DNA from: an uncultured Eggerthella sp.
GTDB taxonomy: Bacteria > Actinomycetota > Coriobacteriia > Coriobacteriales > Eggerthellaceae
DNA: 64,000 nt
Assembly: GCA_900540345.1 (NCBI GenBank)
Contig: UQFK01000002.1
Location: 248,001 to 312,000, forward strand
Direction: 5' to 3'
Made by a program: the position numbers and the translations under genes
The notes under the pieces: model-generated
The model's input: only the letters and a program-made list of their open reading frames with translations
Databases searched by the model: none
Told to the model about the DNA's origin: nothing
Part shown: in pieces, positions 41,712 to 50,258 of the stretch
Numbering within the stretch: the first letter of the stretch is position 1
Layout: each line of letters opens with the position of its first letter

Positions 41712-42227
41712 CTAACAACATCGACAGACAAGAGCGACAGCCTGAGCTGATATGCCTTCTTCTCGGCCTTCAAAACCAAGGTGTTCCGTAGTGGTCGCCT
41801 TCACGCCCACATTTTCTTGCGTAATGCCGCATGCACGTGCGATATTGGCACGCATCTCATCGCGATAAGGAGACAGCTTTGGCTTTTGGGCTACGATGAC
41901 ACAATCGATATCAAGAATCTGAAAACCTGCATCGCGCACGTGATCGGCCACCGCCTCGAGCAGTTTGAGTGAATCTGCGCCCGCGAAGGCGGGATCCGTA
42001 TCCGGAAAGAGCTTGCCGATGTCCCCAAGGCGTGTTGCGCCAAGAAGCGCATCGGAGATCGCATGCAAGAGCACGTCTGCATCTGAATGGCCGTCCAGTC
42101 CTTGATGATGCGGAATATCTACACCGCCCAAGATGAGCTTACGGCCTTGAGCAAAGGCGTGCACATCATAACCGAGACCGATTCGCAACGACGAGAGTTC
42201 ACTTATGTTCGAAGGTGCCGGCATCAT
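41712..42227 (-). CDS. ispF: 2-C-methyl-D-erythritol 2,4-cyclodiphosphate synthase
   Basis: 171 residues. Metal ligands are Asp21 and His23 in GLGYDVHAF and His55 in DGHSDADVLLHA; the C-terminal KATTTEHLGFEGREEGISAQA is the family signature. It cyclises CDP-methylerythritol phosphate in the non-mevalonate isoprenoid pathway. The ispD stop and ispF start overlap by 4 bases (ATGA), so translation is coupled and the two steps, which flank IspE, are co-expressed. Confidence 0.96.
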   Translation of the reverse strand: MMPAPSNISELSSLRIGLGYDVHAFAQGRKLILGGVDIPHHQGLDGHSDADVLLHAISDALLGATRLGDIGKLFPDTDPAFAGADSLKLLEAVADHVRDAGFQILDIDCVIVAQKPKLSPYRDEMRANIARACGITQENVGVKATTTEHLGFEGREEGISAQAVALVCRCC

Positions 42228-43066
42228 TCAACCCCTTCACGTAGCGCTTGGGCGACAGCCGCCGATATGATGAGGTAGTCTTCAGGAACTGTGAGCTTGA
42301 TGTTGTCGCGCTTGCCTTCGACCACCATCACTCGACCGCCGAGGCGCTCGATGAGCGCAGAATCATCGGTGCCAACAAAGCCATCAGAGAGCGCGGCTGC
42401 ATGTGCACGACGATAGATGCCTGCACGAAATACTTGCGGCGTCTGCGCATTCCAGAAGACCGAGCGATCAGGTGTTCCTTGGATGATGCCATTTTCGACG
42501 ATCTTCAACGTGTCAATGGAAGGATGCCCGACCACCGCGCCGTCGCAATCGATATTGCCCTTTAGCACGCTGATAGTATGCTCGACCAAATCACGCGATA
42601 TGAGCGGGCGTGCACCATCATGCAGCATGACGTATTCAAAGTTGTCAGGCACGAGCTCGAGGCCTGAAAAGGCAGATTCTTGGCGGATAGAACCGGAAGG
42701 AGCCATGACGATAGGTGTTGCAAAGGGAAAAGGGTCGATAGCCTTGCGCAGGTATTCATCGGTACGCTCTTCAGGGCATACAACAACGATGAGACCAACA
42801 TCTCCAACGCTGTCGAACACCTCTGCCGAACGCGTGAGGATCGGCTTGCCGGCTATCTCGACCAGCTGCTTGCCGCCTTCACGACCAAAGCGCTCGCCAC
42901 TGCCGCCCGCTAGAATGATGACCGCAGTTTGCGCGTTCTCGTTCACCTTACCTTGCAGTTGAAGCTGTTCGCGCAACGCATCAAAGGTGTCGCCTTCGCG
43001 CATCTTGCTGAGCACGTCATCAAGAGCTGAAGGAGCGAAAATCGGATCGATGATTTGCGGCGACAT
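42224..43066 (-). CDS. ispD: 2-C-methyl-D-erythritol 4-phosphate cytidylyltransferase with N-terminal extension
   Basis: 280 residues. The nucleotidyltransferase core starts AVIILAGGSGERFGREGGKQ (48-67), with the CTP-binding glycine loop and catalytic basic residues. VMLHDGARPLIS and a C-terminal DNIKLTVPEDYLI follow. It makes CDP-methylerythritol. About 45 residues precede the usual start (MSPQIIDPIFAPSALDDVLS and onward) with no recognised domain; an AAGAGGT site supports ATG 43066. It heads ispD-ispF-cysE-cysS. Confidence 0.94.
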   Translation of the reverse strand: MSPQIIDPIFAPSALDDVLSKMREGDTFDALREQLQLQGKVNENAQTAVIILAGGSGERFGREGGKQLVEIAGKPILTRSAEVFDSVGDVGLIVVVCPEERTDEYLRKAIDPFPFATPIVMAPSGSIRQESAFSGLELVPDNFEYVMLHDGARPLISRDLVEHTISVLKGNIDCDGAVVGHPSIDTLKIVENGIIQGTPDRSVFWNAQTPQVFRAGIYRRAHAAALSDGFVGTDDSALIERLGGRVMVVEGKRDNIKLTVPEDYLIISAAVAQALREGVE

Positions 43067-43257
43067 GGTGGACCTCTTATCGTTACAGCTGCTGATTGCA
43101 GCGAAGTATCAACTTCTCTAGTTTACTTCATTACACCTTGTCGCGAAAGAAGACTCGAATACAGAGAAGAGGGCTTTAATCTGATGTGCTTTTGCCACCT
43201 ATCTTTCGCGCGAAGCAAATTGTGAGCCCACGCTCTGTCTCTATCGCTTGCTATGTG

Positions 43258-43294
43258 TTGCAGGGTAAAAAGGGTTCTCGTAGAATGACGCTCT
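43258..43294 (+). promoter_or_regulatory. Promoter implying a leaderless MFS mRNA
   Basis: TTGCAG (43258-43263) and TAGAAT (43281-43286, 5 of 6) are 17 bp apart. The -10 ends only 8 bases before ATG 43295, so transcription should begin at or within a base or two of the start codon. No ribosome binding site is present, in agreement. A 9-bp inverted repeat, CGCGAAAGA/TCTTTCGCG (43142-43150, 43202-43210), lies further upstream. Confidence 0.55.
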
Positions 43295-44560
43295 ATGACG
43301 AATGAGACCGACACACGATCAGATGAACACACCGTCGCTTATGAAAATGCGACCTGGACAGGTTTGCCTTCAAAGCTTTCGCCCGCACGCCGCTGGCTCA
43401 CCTATGCACTGCTCGTTCTGCTCGGCTTCTCGCTCGGATGCTCCGAGTTCGTTGTGATCGGCATTGAACCTGAGCTTGCGAGCGCGTTTGGTTGTTCGAT
43501 TTCGCAGGTAGGTGATCTGATCAGCTTCTTCGCGCTCTCTTATGCGATCGCCACTCCCTTGCTCGCGATCTTTACTAGCCAGTTTCGCCGTTCGCATCTT
43601 TTCATTGTTTACCTGGTGATCTTCGTCGTCTGCAACCTCACCTCTATGACCGCGAGTGCCTTCTGGATGCTGCTCGCCTCTCGTATCGTCATGGGAGCAG
43701 TGGCAGGCGCACTTCTTGCCGTTGCGACCACCTATATTCCCGAACTGCTCGGCCCGAAGCATTCCTCGATGGGTATCTCGGTGATCTATGCTGCCTTCTC
43801 TATCGCACTCGTACTTGCGACAAGCGTCGGTCGTTTCATCGTCGAATACCTTACTTGGCAGATCGCTATGGAAGGAGCATTCTTTTTTGCGCTCATCTCT
43901 GCCATTTTGCTTATCATCACAATTCCCAAAAGTCCACGTGCAAAAGGTGCGCGCACCTCTCCAAAACAGCAGGTGAAATTACTCAAAGAACCCGCTCTCT
44001 TATTTGGAGTAGGAATTTTCATGTTCGGTGTTGGTGCTGTTTATACTTTCTATGGCTATGTTGCACCTTATTTGGAAGATGTACTCGGACTCACTACGGT
44101 TGAATCAGGCATCGTGCTTTTGGTGTTCGGCTGCATCTGCTTTGTGTCCGACTTGCTCTCTGGTTTGTTCGACCTGCGCTTTGGCATGAGGTCACTGCCA
44201 CCCATCTTCGCTGGTATGGCGATCGCGCTTTTCGGATTATGGGCAGCTGGACCTCATGTTGCCATCGCTATTGGTGCAACTTTCCTTATTGCACTGCTCA
44301 TGTATTCATTCTCGATCCAGTGCATCAGCATGTTCATGGATATCGCGCGGCGCAAGCATCCTGATGCTCTTGTGCTCGCTGCATCGATCGAGCCCACCTC
44401 TTTCAATATCGGCATCGCATTCGGCACTGCCATCGGTGGTGTTGTGGTAAGCGGCATCGGTCTTTCCATGGTCGGACTGGTCGGTGCAACGCTCGCGCTT
44501 TGCGCACTTATCTGTTCGCTTGCTGCAATCTTCTTTTGGAAGCGCTCGCAACGAACGTGA
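43295..44560 (+). CDS. MFS transporter (DHA1/AraJ-like)
   Basis: 421 residues with 12 membrane segments. The N-terminal GCSEFVVIGIEPELASAFGC and SQVGDLISFFALSYAIATPLL are typical of the DHA1 sugar- or drug-efflux group (AraJ/YdhP type). TYIPELLGPKHSSMGISVIYAAFSIA is the TM5 motif C-like region of antiporters. It probably exports a small molecule. Its mRNA appears leaderless. Inverted-repeat element B and a terminator lie downstream. Confidence 0.86.
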   Translation: MTNETDTRSDEHTVAYENATWTGLPSKLSPARRWLTYALLVLLGFSLGCSEFVVIGIEPELASAFGCSISQVGDLISFFALSYAIATPLLAIFTSQFRRSHLFIVYLVIFVVCNLTSMTASAFWMLLASRIVMGAVAGALLAVATTYIPELLGPKHSSMGISVIYAAFSIALVLATSVGRFIVEYLTWQIAMEGAFFFALISAILLIITIPKSPRAKGARTSPKQQVKLLKEPALLFGVGIFMFGVGAVYTFYGYVAPYLEDVLGLTTVESGIVLLVFGCICFVSDLLSGLFDLRFGMRSLPPIFAGMAIALFGLWAAGPHVAIAIGATFLIALLMYSFSIQCISMFMDIARRKHPDALVLAASIEPTSFNIGIAFGTAIGGVVVSGIGLSMVGLVGATLALCALICSLAAIFFWKRSQRT

Positions 44561-44650
44561 TCGGCCAAAGATCTCCACTCGCACTTCGCAATTTCTTTCC
44601 AATTAACCTTGAATCAAGCTGATCTCTTCGCTTTTGCAGTAGAAACTTCA

Positions 44651-44811
44651 TTTTTTGCTTGAGATTTGCGGTTGTATCTACACTTTCCGCTGAGCGTCAT
44701 TTTTTGACCTGGGGTTATGCTCTAACAACTCAAGAAAGGTTCTTTTTTCGAGTCGAAAATAGCTCGAATCACGCTATTTTGTGCATACAAGCGCAAATCT
44801 CAAGCAAAAAA
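44651..44811. repeat. Intergenic inverted-repeat element, copy B
   Basis: Left arm 44651-44670 and right arm 44792-44811 are perfect 20-bp inverted copies (TTTTTTGCTTGAGATTTGCG). After one G/G mismatch they extend by TTGTAT/ATACAA (44672-44677, 44785-44790). The interior has TGACCTGGGGTTATGC (44705-44720), shared with copy A, and a smaller hairpin near CGAGTCGAAAATAGCTCG. Same arm sequence, mismatch position and internal block as at 402-597. Confidence 0.75.
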
Positions 44812-44847
44812 CGGGGATTTTTGTGCAAACACCCCCCCAAAGCAAAA

Positions 44848-44871
44848 GAAGACCCGCAAAAGCGGGTCTTC
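44848..44871 (-). terminator. Terminator of the clpC operon
   Basis: GAAGACCCGC (44848-44857) and GCGGGTCTTC (44862-44871) form a perfect 10-bp stem with an AAAA loop; on the minus strand TTTT follows. It lies about 45 bases after the clpC stop and could also stop plus-strand transcription weakly. Confidence 0.85.
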
Positions 44872-44917
44872 TCACTTACGGTGCAAGATGCAAAACCTCG
44901 AAAACAGACGTCTCGTA

Positions 44918-47548
44918 CTAATCGGCGGCGGAGTCTCCTGAAGATCCGCGGCCTGAGCCTGAACCTGAACCACGAGAGAGTCCCGCACGGCCTAGATCAT
45001 AGCTGCCCAAGATAAGCTCCGCTTCCTTCGCGATAGTATCGCGTTTACGCGGTGCCGGAATCGAGCCCGATCCTTGCTTGAACACGAGTTTCTTCTTCGT
45101 CTCGCTTCCAAGAGCAGCATTGGAGGCTTCTTCGTCTGTCACATCTTCCACGTCCACATCAATGACCGAGCCACTTGTCCACTTTCCTTCCAGGATCTGC
45201 TCGGAGATCGGATCTTCGAGCAAGCGCTGGATAGCGCGACGCAACGGACGGGCACCGAAGGAAAGATCTGTTCCTTCCTTGGCAATATAGCGATTCGCAG
45301 CATCTGACATATTGATAGTCATGTTCTGCTCGATCAAACGCTCGCGCAGATCTGCCACCATAAGATCGACAATCTCGACGATCTCGTCTTCCGTGAGCGA
45401 CTTGAACACGATGATCTCGTCGATACGGTTCAGGAATTCTGGGCGGAACAGACGCTTGACCTCACTCATTACGCGAGTCTTGATCTCGTCATCATTTAAG
45501 CCTGTTGCTCCACCAGACGAGAATCCAAGCGGTGCAGTAGTAGTGATCTCGCGTGCGCCAACATTGGACGTCATGATGATAACCGTATTGCGGAAGTCAA
45601 CCATGCGACCCTGCGCGTCAGTCAGTCGACCCTCTTCTAAGATCTGCAACAAGATATTGAAGACATCGGGATGCGCCTTTTCAATCTCATCGAACAAGAC
45701 AACCGAATAGGGACGCTGCCGCACTGCAGTAGTAAGCTGACCACCCTCGTCATAGCCCACATATCCAGGAGGTGACCCGATCAAGCGAGACACCGTGTGC
45801 TTTTCCATATATTCCGACATATCAAACGAGATGAGCGCGTCTTGCGAATTGAAGAGAAATTCAGCAAGCGTCTTAGAAAGCTCGGTCTTACCGACACCTG
45901 AGGGGCCAAGGAAGATAAACGAGCCTGCAGGTCGCTTCGGATCCTTAAGGCCAGAGCGGCTGCGGCGAATCGCCTTCGAAAGCGCAACGACTGCTTCATC
46001 CTGACCGATCACGCGCTCGTGCAACACGGATTCCATGCGCAGCAACTTCTCAGTCTCTGCTTCGGTGAGGTTGGAAACAGGGACGCCCGTAGTCATCGAG
46101 ACAACATCAGCAATGTCTTCCACGCCGATCTCGTTGATGACCTTTTCTGTCTTCTCTTCCCAATCAGCCTGAGCTTTCTTGCGTTCTTCGCGCACTTTTG
46201 TCTCGCGATCGCGCACTTCAGCAGCGCGCTCGAAGTCTTGATCGGCAATAGCCGCGTCCTTTTCTGCACGCAGCTGACGCAGTTTATCGTCAAGTTCTTG
46301 GATCTCGTCAGGCAAGACCATGTTGCGAATACGCATGCGCGCACCCGCCTCGTCGAGCACGTCAATTGCTTTATCGGGCAAGAAACGATCTTGGATATAG
46401 CGATCGGAAAGCGAAACGGCTGCTTGCAGTGCATCATCAGAAAAATGCACGTGATGATGCTCTTCATACCTATCCCGCAAACCTTGCATGATGCGAACAG
46501 CTTGTTCTTCGTTCGGCTCTTTGATGACGACCGTCTGGAACCTACGCTCGAACGCAGAATCCTTCTCAAGATGCTTGCGATATTCATCGAGCGTGGTCGC
46601 ACCGATGATCTGGATTTCGCCACGGGATAGCGGCGGCTTCAAAATCGAAGCAGCATCCATCGACCCTTCAGCAGCACCTGCGCCAATGAGCGTATGCAAT
46701 TCATCGATGAACAAGATGATGTCGTTTGATTGCTCAACCTCTTTGATGCATTTCTTCAGGCGTTCTTCGAATTCGCCGCGATACTTCGAGCCTGCAACAA
46801 GAGCAGAAACATCAAGCGTAACAAGACGCATATTGCGCAAGATATCGGGCACTTGATCAGCTACGATCAGCTGTGCAAGGCCTTCGACCACGGCAGTCTT
46901 GCCAACGCCTGGCTCGCCTAAGAGCAGCGGATTGTTCTTTTGACGGCGACACAAGATCTGCATGACGCGCTCGATCTCGCCGGCGCGTCCGATAACAGGG
47001 TCGAGCTTGCCCTCTGCAGCTTTTTTCGTAAGATCAACGCTGAATTCCTTGAGCACGCTATCCGATGCTGCGGCTTGCGGGTCAAATTGCTGGCCTGCAA
47101 AGACCGAAGATTGGCCCACGAGATCGTTCAAAACAGCACGCAGATCGTCGCCTGAAACGCCCATGCGCTCGAGCACTTCGATAGCCGTGCCTTCATTCTC
47201 GCGGATGATACCAAGCAGTAAGTGCTCAGTCGATATATAGCTTTGACCCATCTGCATGGCCTCACGCAAAGAATTCTCGAGAACTCGTTTCACGCGTGGG
47301 GTGAAGCTCAAATGGCCCGACACGTCAGTCGAGTCATCGATAGTTACGATACGACGGATCGCCGCTACCGTGGCTTCATAATGGATTCCCAAACGCTCAA
47401 GCGCTTGGGCTGCAAGACCATCGCCTTCTTTCAATAGAGCTAAAAGCACGTGCTCGGTGCCGACATAGGGCTGATGAAGCCCGCGGGCTTCCTCCTGCGC
47501 CAAGACCAACACCTTGCGTGCTTTGTCAGTGAACTTGTCGAACGACAT
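44918..47548 (-). CDS. clpC: ATP-dependent Clp protease ATPase subunit ClpC
   Basis: 876 residues, full-length ClpC (HSP100). Two Clp_N repeats (about 1-145) are followed by AAA+ domain 1 with GEPGVGKTAV, a UVR-containing middle coiled coil (around DQDFERAAEVRDRE), and AAA+ domain 2 with GPSGVGKTEL and the arginine-finger region RFRPEFLNRIDE-like RLFRPEFLNRIDE. The tail is glycine/serine-rich. It unfolds substrates for ClpP and acts in protein quality control. AGGAGGT precedes ATG. It follows lysS by 14 bases. I saw no CtsR box before it. Confidence 0.96.
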   Translation of the reverse strand: MSFDKFTDKARKVLVLAQEEARGLHQPYVGTEHVLLALLKEGDGLAAQALERLGIHYEATVAAIRRIVTIDDSTDVSGHLSFTPRVKRVLENSLREAMQMGQSYISTEHLLLGIIRENEGTAIEVLERMGVSGDDLRAVLNDLVGQSSVFAGQQFDPQAAASDSVLKEFSVDLTKKAAEGKLDPVIGRAGEIERVMQILCRRQKNNPLLLGEPGVGKTAVVEGLAQLIVADQVPDILRNMRLVTLDVSALVAGSKYRGEFEERLKKCIKEVEQSNDIILFIDELHTLIGAGAAEGSMDAASILKPPLSRGEIQIIGATTLDEYRKHLEKDSAFERRFQTVVIKEPNEEQAVRIMQGLRDRYEEHHHVHFSDDALQAAVSLSDRYIQDRFLPDKAIDVLDEAGARMRIRNMVLPDEIQELDDKLRQLRAEKDAAIADQDFERAAEVRDRETKVREERKKAQADWEEKTEKVINEIGVEDIADVVSMTTGVPVSNLTEAETEKLLRMESVLHERVIGQDEAVVALSKAIRRSRSGLKDPKRPAGSFIFLGPSGVGKTELSKTLAEFLFNSQDALISFDMSEYMEKHTVSRLIGSPPGYVGYDEGGQLTTAVRQRPYSVVLFDEIEKAHPDVFNILLQILEEGRLTDAQGRMVDFRNTVIIMTSNVGAREITTTAPLGFSSGGATGLNDDEIKTRVMSEVKRLFRPEFLNRIDEIIVFKSLTEDEIVEIVDLMVADLRERLIEQNMTINMSDAANRYIAKEGTDLSFGARPLRRAIQRLLEDPISEQILEGKWTSGSVIDVDVEDVTDEEASNAALGSETKKKLVFKQGSGSIPAPRKRDTIAKEAELILGSYDLGRAGLSRGSGSGSGRGSSGDSAAD

Positions 47549-47562
47549 ACGCCACCTCCTCT

Positions 47563-49074
47563 TTACTTGGCTTCGTCGCGCATATGAGGGAATAGCAGCA
47601 CATCGCGGATGGTGGGTGAATCCGTAAGTAACATGGTCAATCGATCTATGCCAATGCCGACACCGCCGGCAGGAGGCATTCCGTATTCCAAAGCGCGCAC
47701 GTAGTCATCGTCGAATCCCATCGCCTCATCATCGCCCATATCCTTTGCAGCAAGCTGCGCTCGGAATCGCTCCGCTTGATCGACAGGATCATTAAGTTCA
47801 TTAAAAGCATTAGCATATTCATGGCCGGAAATAAACAACTCGAAGCGGTCGGCCACTTCATCTTCACCAATTTTCCGTTTTGCAAGTGGCGAAACCTCGA
47901 TCGGATGATCGAGCACAAAGGTTGGCTGAACCAGGGTCGGCTCGACGAATTCCTCAAAGAGCTCAGCAATGATCTTGCCCTTGCCCCATGCATCTTCAAC
48001 ATGAACGTCACGCGATTTGGCGATGGCAGCCACCTCATCGCGCGTCATATCGAAGCTCACATCGGCACCCGTAACCTCATTCACCAGCTCGACCATGGTT
48101 GCACGGCGCCACTCGCCACCCAAGTTGATCATCGTGCCCTGATATTCCACCTCGAGCGTGCCGCACGCAGCCATAGCGGCCGCCTGCACGAAGCCTTGGG
48201 TAAGCTCCATCATGCCCTCAAGGTCAGAGAATGCCTGATAGGCCTCCATCGTGGTAAATTCAGGATTATGGTAAGGATCCATGCCTTCGTTGCGGAACTG
48301 GCGGCCGATCTCGAAGACCTTCTCGAAACCGCCAACGAGCAAACGCTTCAGCGGCAACTCGGTAGCAATACGCAAATAATAATCACGATCGAGTGCGTTG
48401 AAATGTGTCGTAAAGGGCTTGGCATTCGCACCACCCATGATGGAATGCAAAAACGGCGTTTCCACCTCATAAAAGCCCTGATCTTCCATGTAATGGCGAA
48501 TGGCTGAAATGATCTTCGAGCGCTTCACGAACGTCTCGTGCACTTCAGGATTCACAATGAGGTCGACATAGCGCTGGCGATAGCGCAGCTCTTTGTCGGC
48601 AAGACCATGGAACTTCTCTGGCAGAGGACGCAGCGACTTAGAGAGCAGCTCGTAGGAATCGACCGCGACGGAAAGCTGGCCACGGCGCGTGCGCATCATG
48701 CAGCCCGAAACACCGATCCAGTCCCCCACATCGAGATCTTTCATCGCAGCAAATGTCTCTTCGCCGAGTGCATTGATGCGACAGAAAAGCTGAATGTTGC
48801 CTGTCGAATCACGCAATTCCATGAAAATGATCTTGCCTTGATCGCGCTTAGCCATGATGCGTCCTGCGATCTCCACGCGATCTTCTGTGTTCTCGCCATC
48901 TTCAAGGCCTGCATACGTGCTTTCTAAATCAGCAATGTGATGCGTGTAAGCAAACGCGTGGCCATAAGGATTCTGGCCTGCAGCAATGAGGGCCTCACGC
49001 TTTGCATGACGTACCAGGATAGGATCGTCCTCTGGCACTTCCGGTGATGCGTTCAAAGGTGTTTCTTCGGTCAT
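47563..49074 (-). CDS. lysS: Lysyl-tRNA synthetase, class II
   Basis: 503 residues. An N-terminal OB-fold anticodon-binding domain (VEIAGRIMAKRDQGKIIFME) is followed by the class IIb catalytic core. Motif 2 is in FRNEGMDPYHNPEFTTMEAY and motif 3 in GVGIGIDRLTMLLTDS. It charges tRNA-Lys. AAAGG precedes ATG 49074. Gene order greA-lysS-clpC, with short spacings, suggests one transcript. Confidence 0.97.
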   Translation of the reverse strand: MTEETPLNASPEVPEDDPILVRHAKREALIAAGQNPYGHAFAYTHHIADLESTYAGLEDGENTEDRVEIAGRIMAKRDQGKIIFMELRDSTGNIQLFCRINALGEETFAAMKDLDVGDWIGVSGCMMRTRRGQLSVAVDSYELLSKSLRPLPEKFHGLADKELRYRQRYVDLIVNPEVHETFVKRSKIISAIRHYMEDQGFYEVETPFLHSIMGGANAKPFTTHFNALDRDYYLRIATELPLKRLLVGGFEKVFEIGRQFRNEGMDPYHNPEFTTMEAYQAFSDLEGMMELTQGFVQAAAMAACGTLEVEYQGTMINLGGEWRRATMVELVNEVTGADVSFDMTRDEVAAIAKSRDVHVEDAWGKGKIIAELFEEFVEPTLVQPTFVLDHPIEVSPLAKRKIGEDEVADRFELFISGHEYANAFNELNDPVDQAERFRAQLAAKDMGDDEAMGFDDDYVRALEYGMPPAGGVGIGIDRLTMLLTDSPTIRDVLLFPHMRDEAK

Positions 49075-49192
49075 GAAAAGCCTTTCAGATGGGTTCTATA
49101 AACAACGCCGGTGCTTAGAACACCAGCGTTGTGATTACGTTATTGTTTAATTGTAGTGAAAGAAGCGTCTGCGCGCAGCTTAGAAGCACTTC

Positions 49193-49660
49193 TTAATGCT
49201 CGATCTTCAGAACGGTCATATGAATATCGCGGCCAGTCGGACCTTGCAAGTCGATCTCGTCGCCCTTCTTGCTCCCTAAAAGCGCCGCGCCAACAGGAGA
49301 CTCATTGGAAATCTTACCTTCAGCAGAATTGCTCTCTGCAGCGCCAACGATCGTGAAAGCACGCTCTTTGCCACCCATGTCCACGGTAACCTTGCTACCT
49401 ATGTTCACCTTAGACGAGCGCTTCGGCGTATCGACGACTGTAGCCTCGCCCAAGATGCGCGTGATCTCGGCAATGCGGCCTTCCATCATGGCCTGCTCGT
49501 TCTTCGCATCGTCGTATTCAGAATTCTCAGAAATGTCGCCGAATTCGCGTGCGACGCGGATGCGCTCACCAATCTCTGCGCGCTTCTCGGTCTCGAGATA
49601 ATGCAGCTCTTCTTCGAGCTTTGCTTTGCCTTCTTGAGTGAGGATGTAATCTTTTTCCAT
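49193..49660 (-). CDS. greA: Transcription elongation factor GreA
   Basis: 155 residues, near the usual 158. The N-terminal coiled-coil hairpin contains AREFGDISENSEYDDAKNEQ, whose acidic tip (Asp-Glu residues) triggers transcript cleavage by RNA polymerase. The C-terminal FKBP-like domain holds SPVGAALLGSKKGDEI. It rescues backtracked polymerase. GGGGG precedes ATG 49660. Confidence 0.97.
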   Translation of the reverse strand: MEKDYILTQEGKAKLEEELHYLETEKRAEIGERIRVAREFGDISENSEYDDAKNEQAMMEGRIAEITRILGEATVVDTPKRSSKVNIGSKVTVDMGGKERAFTIVGAAESNSAEGKISNESPVGAALLGSKKGDEIDLQGPTGRDIHMTVLKIEH

Positions 49661-49756
49661 GGGACCCCCGTAGTCGAGTTTCTCTATCGCATGCCCAAGC
49701 TAAACCGCCTGAGCATAAGAAACGCGCTTTGATCTTTCGCGCGCTTCTTTGAATTC

Positions 49757-50095
49757 TTATTCTGCCTTTTCCTTCTCTGGCTCGGTCGCTTCAGTGACCG
49801 CATCCGAAGTAGTGAAATCCTCTTCGGCAGTAGCTTGTGCAGCAGCCGCCTTCTTACCAGGCTCTGGCTTGTCGATGACCTCGAGCTCTTCAGGCTCTGC
49901 AGCCTGTGATTCTTCAGCCTGGGCAGCCGCCTCTTCAGCTTTCTTCTTCTTGCCGCCACCAAGGCCTTCACGTAAATTCTTCACGGTCTTACCGATAGCG
50001 GTTCCGAGCTTCGGAAGGTTCTTCGGGCCAAAGATGATCAAGATGACCACCAGGATGATTATGATCTCGACGATGCCGAGCGGTCCTATCTTCAT
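49757..50095 (-). CDS. tatA: Sec-independent translocase subunit TatA
   Basis: 112 residues. A single N-terminal membrane helix (about 4-23) starts GPLGIVEIIIILVVILIIFG, followed by the hinge FGPKNLPKLG and an amphipathic helix (TAIGKTVKNLREGL). The long acidic Ala/Glu tail (50-112) is low complexity. It forms the pore of the Tat pathway that exports folded proteins, often cofactor enzymes. No tatC is next to it. GGAGGT lies 9 nt before ATG. The 163 bases upstream (50096-50258) show no other feature. Confidence 0.92.
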   Translation of the reverse strand: MKIGPLGIVEIIIILVVILIIFGPKNLPKLGTAIGKTVKNLREGLGGGKKKKAEEAAAQAEESQAAEPEELEVIDKPEPGKKAAAAQATAEEDFTTSDAVTEATEPEKEKAE

Positions 50096-50258
50096 GTTGC
50101 ATGCACCTCCGCTGGGATTGCACTCGCTGGCATGACCAACGTTTCAAAAGATTCGCTTACAGTATGAATCATCGTATGTTCAAGCCGTAGTAATATGCGC
50201 AAGAATTTTACCAAAAAACATACGCTGCGCTTGTGCAATCCCTTTAAGCGGTTCATGT

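Larger units (their letters stand above)
44561..44917. other. 357-bp gene-free gap with inverted-repeat element B and a terminator
   Basis: Between the MFS stop and the clpC stop there is no supported gene. The gap contains element B (44651-44811) and the terminator at 44848-44871. The remaining sequence is AT-rich with no other signal I can recognise. Confidence 0.65.

Noticed and set aside
44659..45015. 118-codon plus-strand frame
   Set aside because: It runs through inverted-repeat element B, the clpC terminator and the antisense end of clpC; no ribosome binding site.
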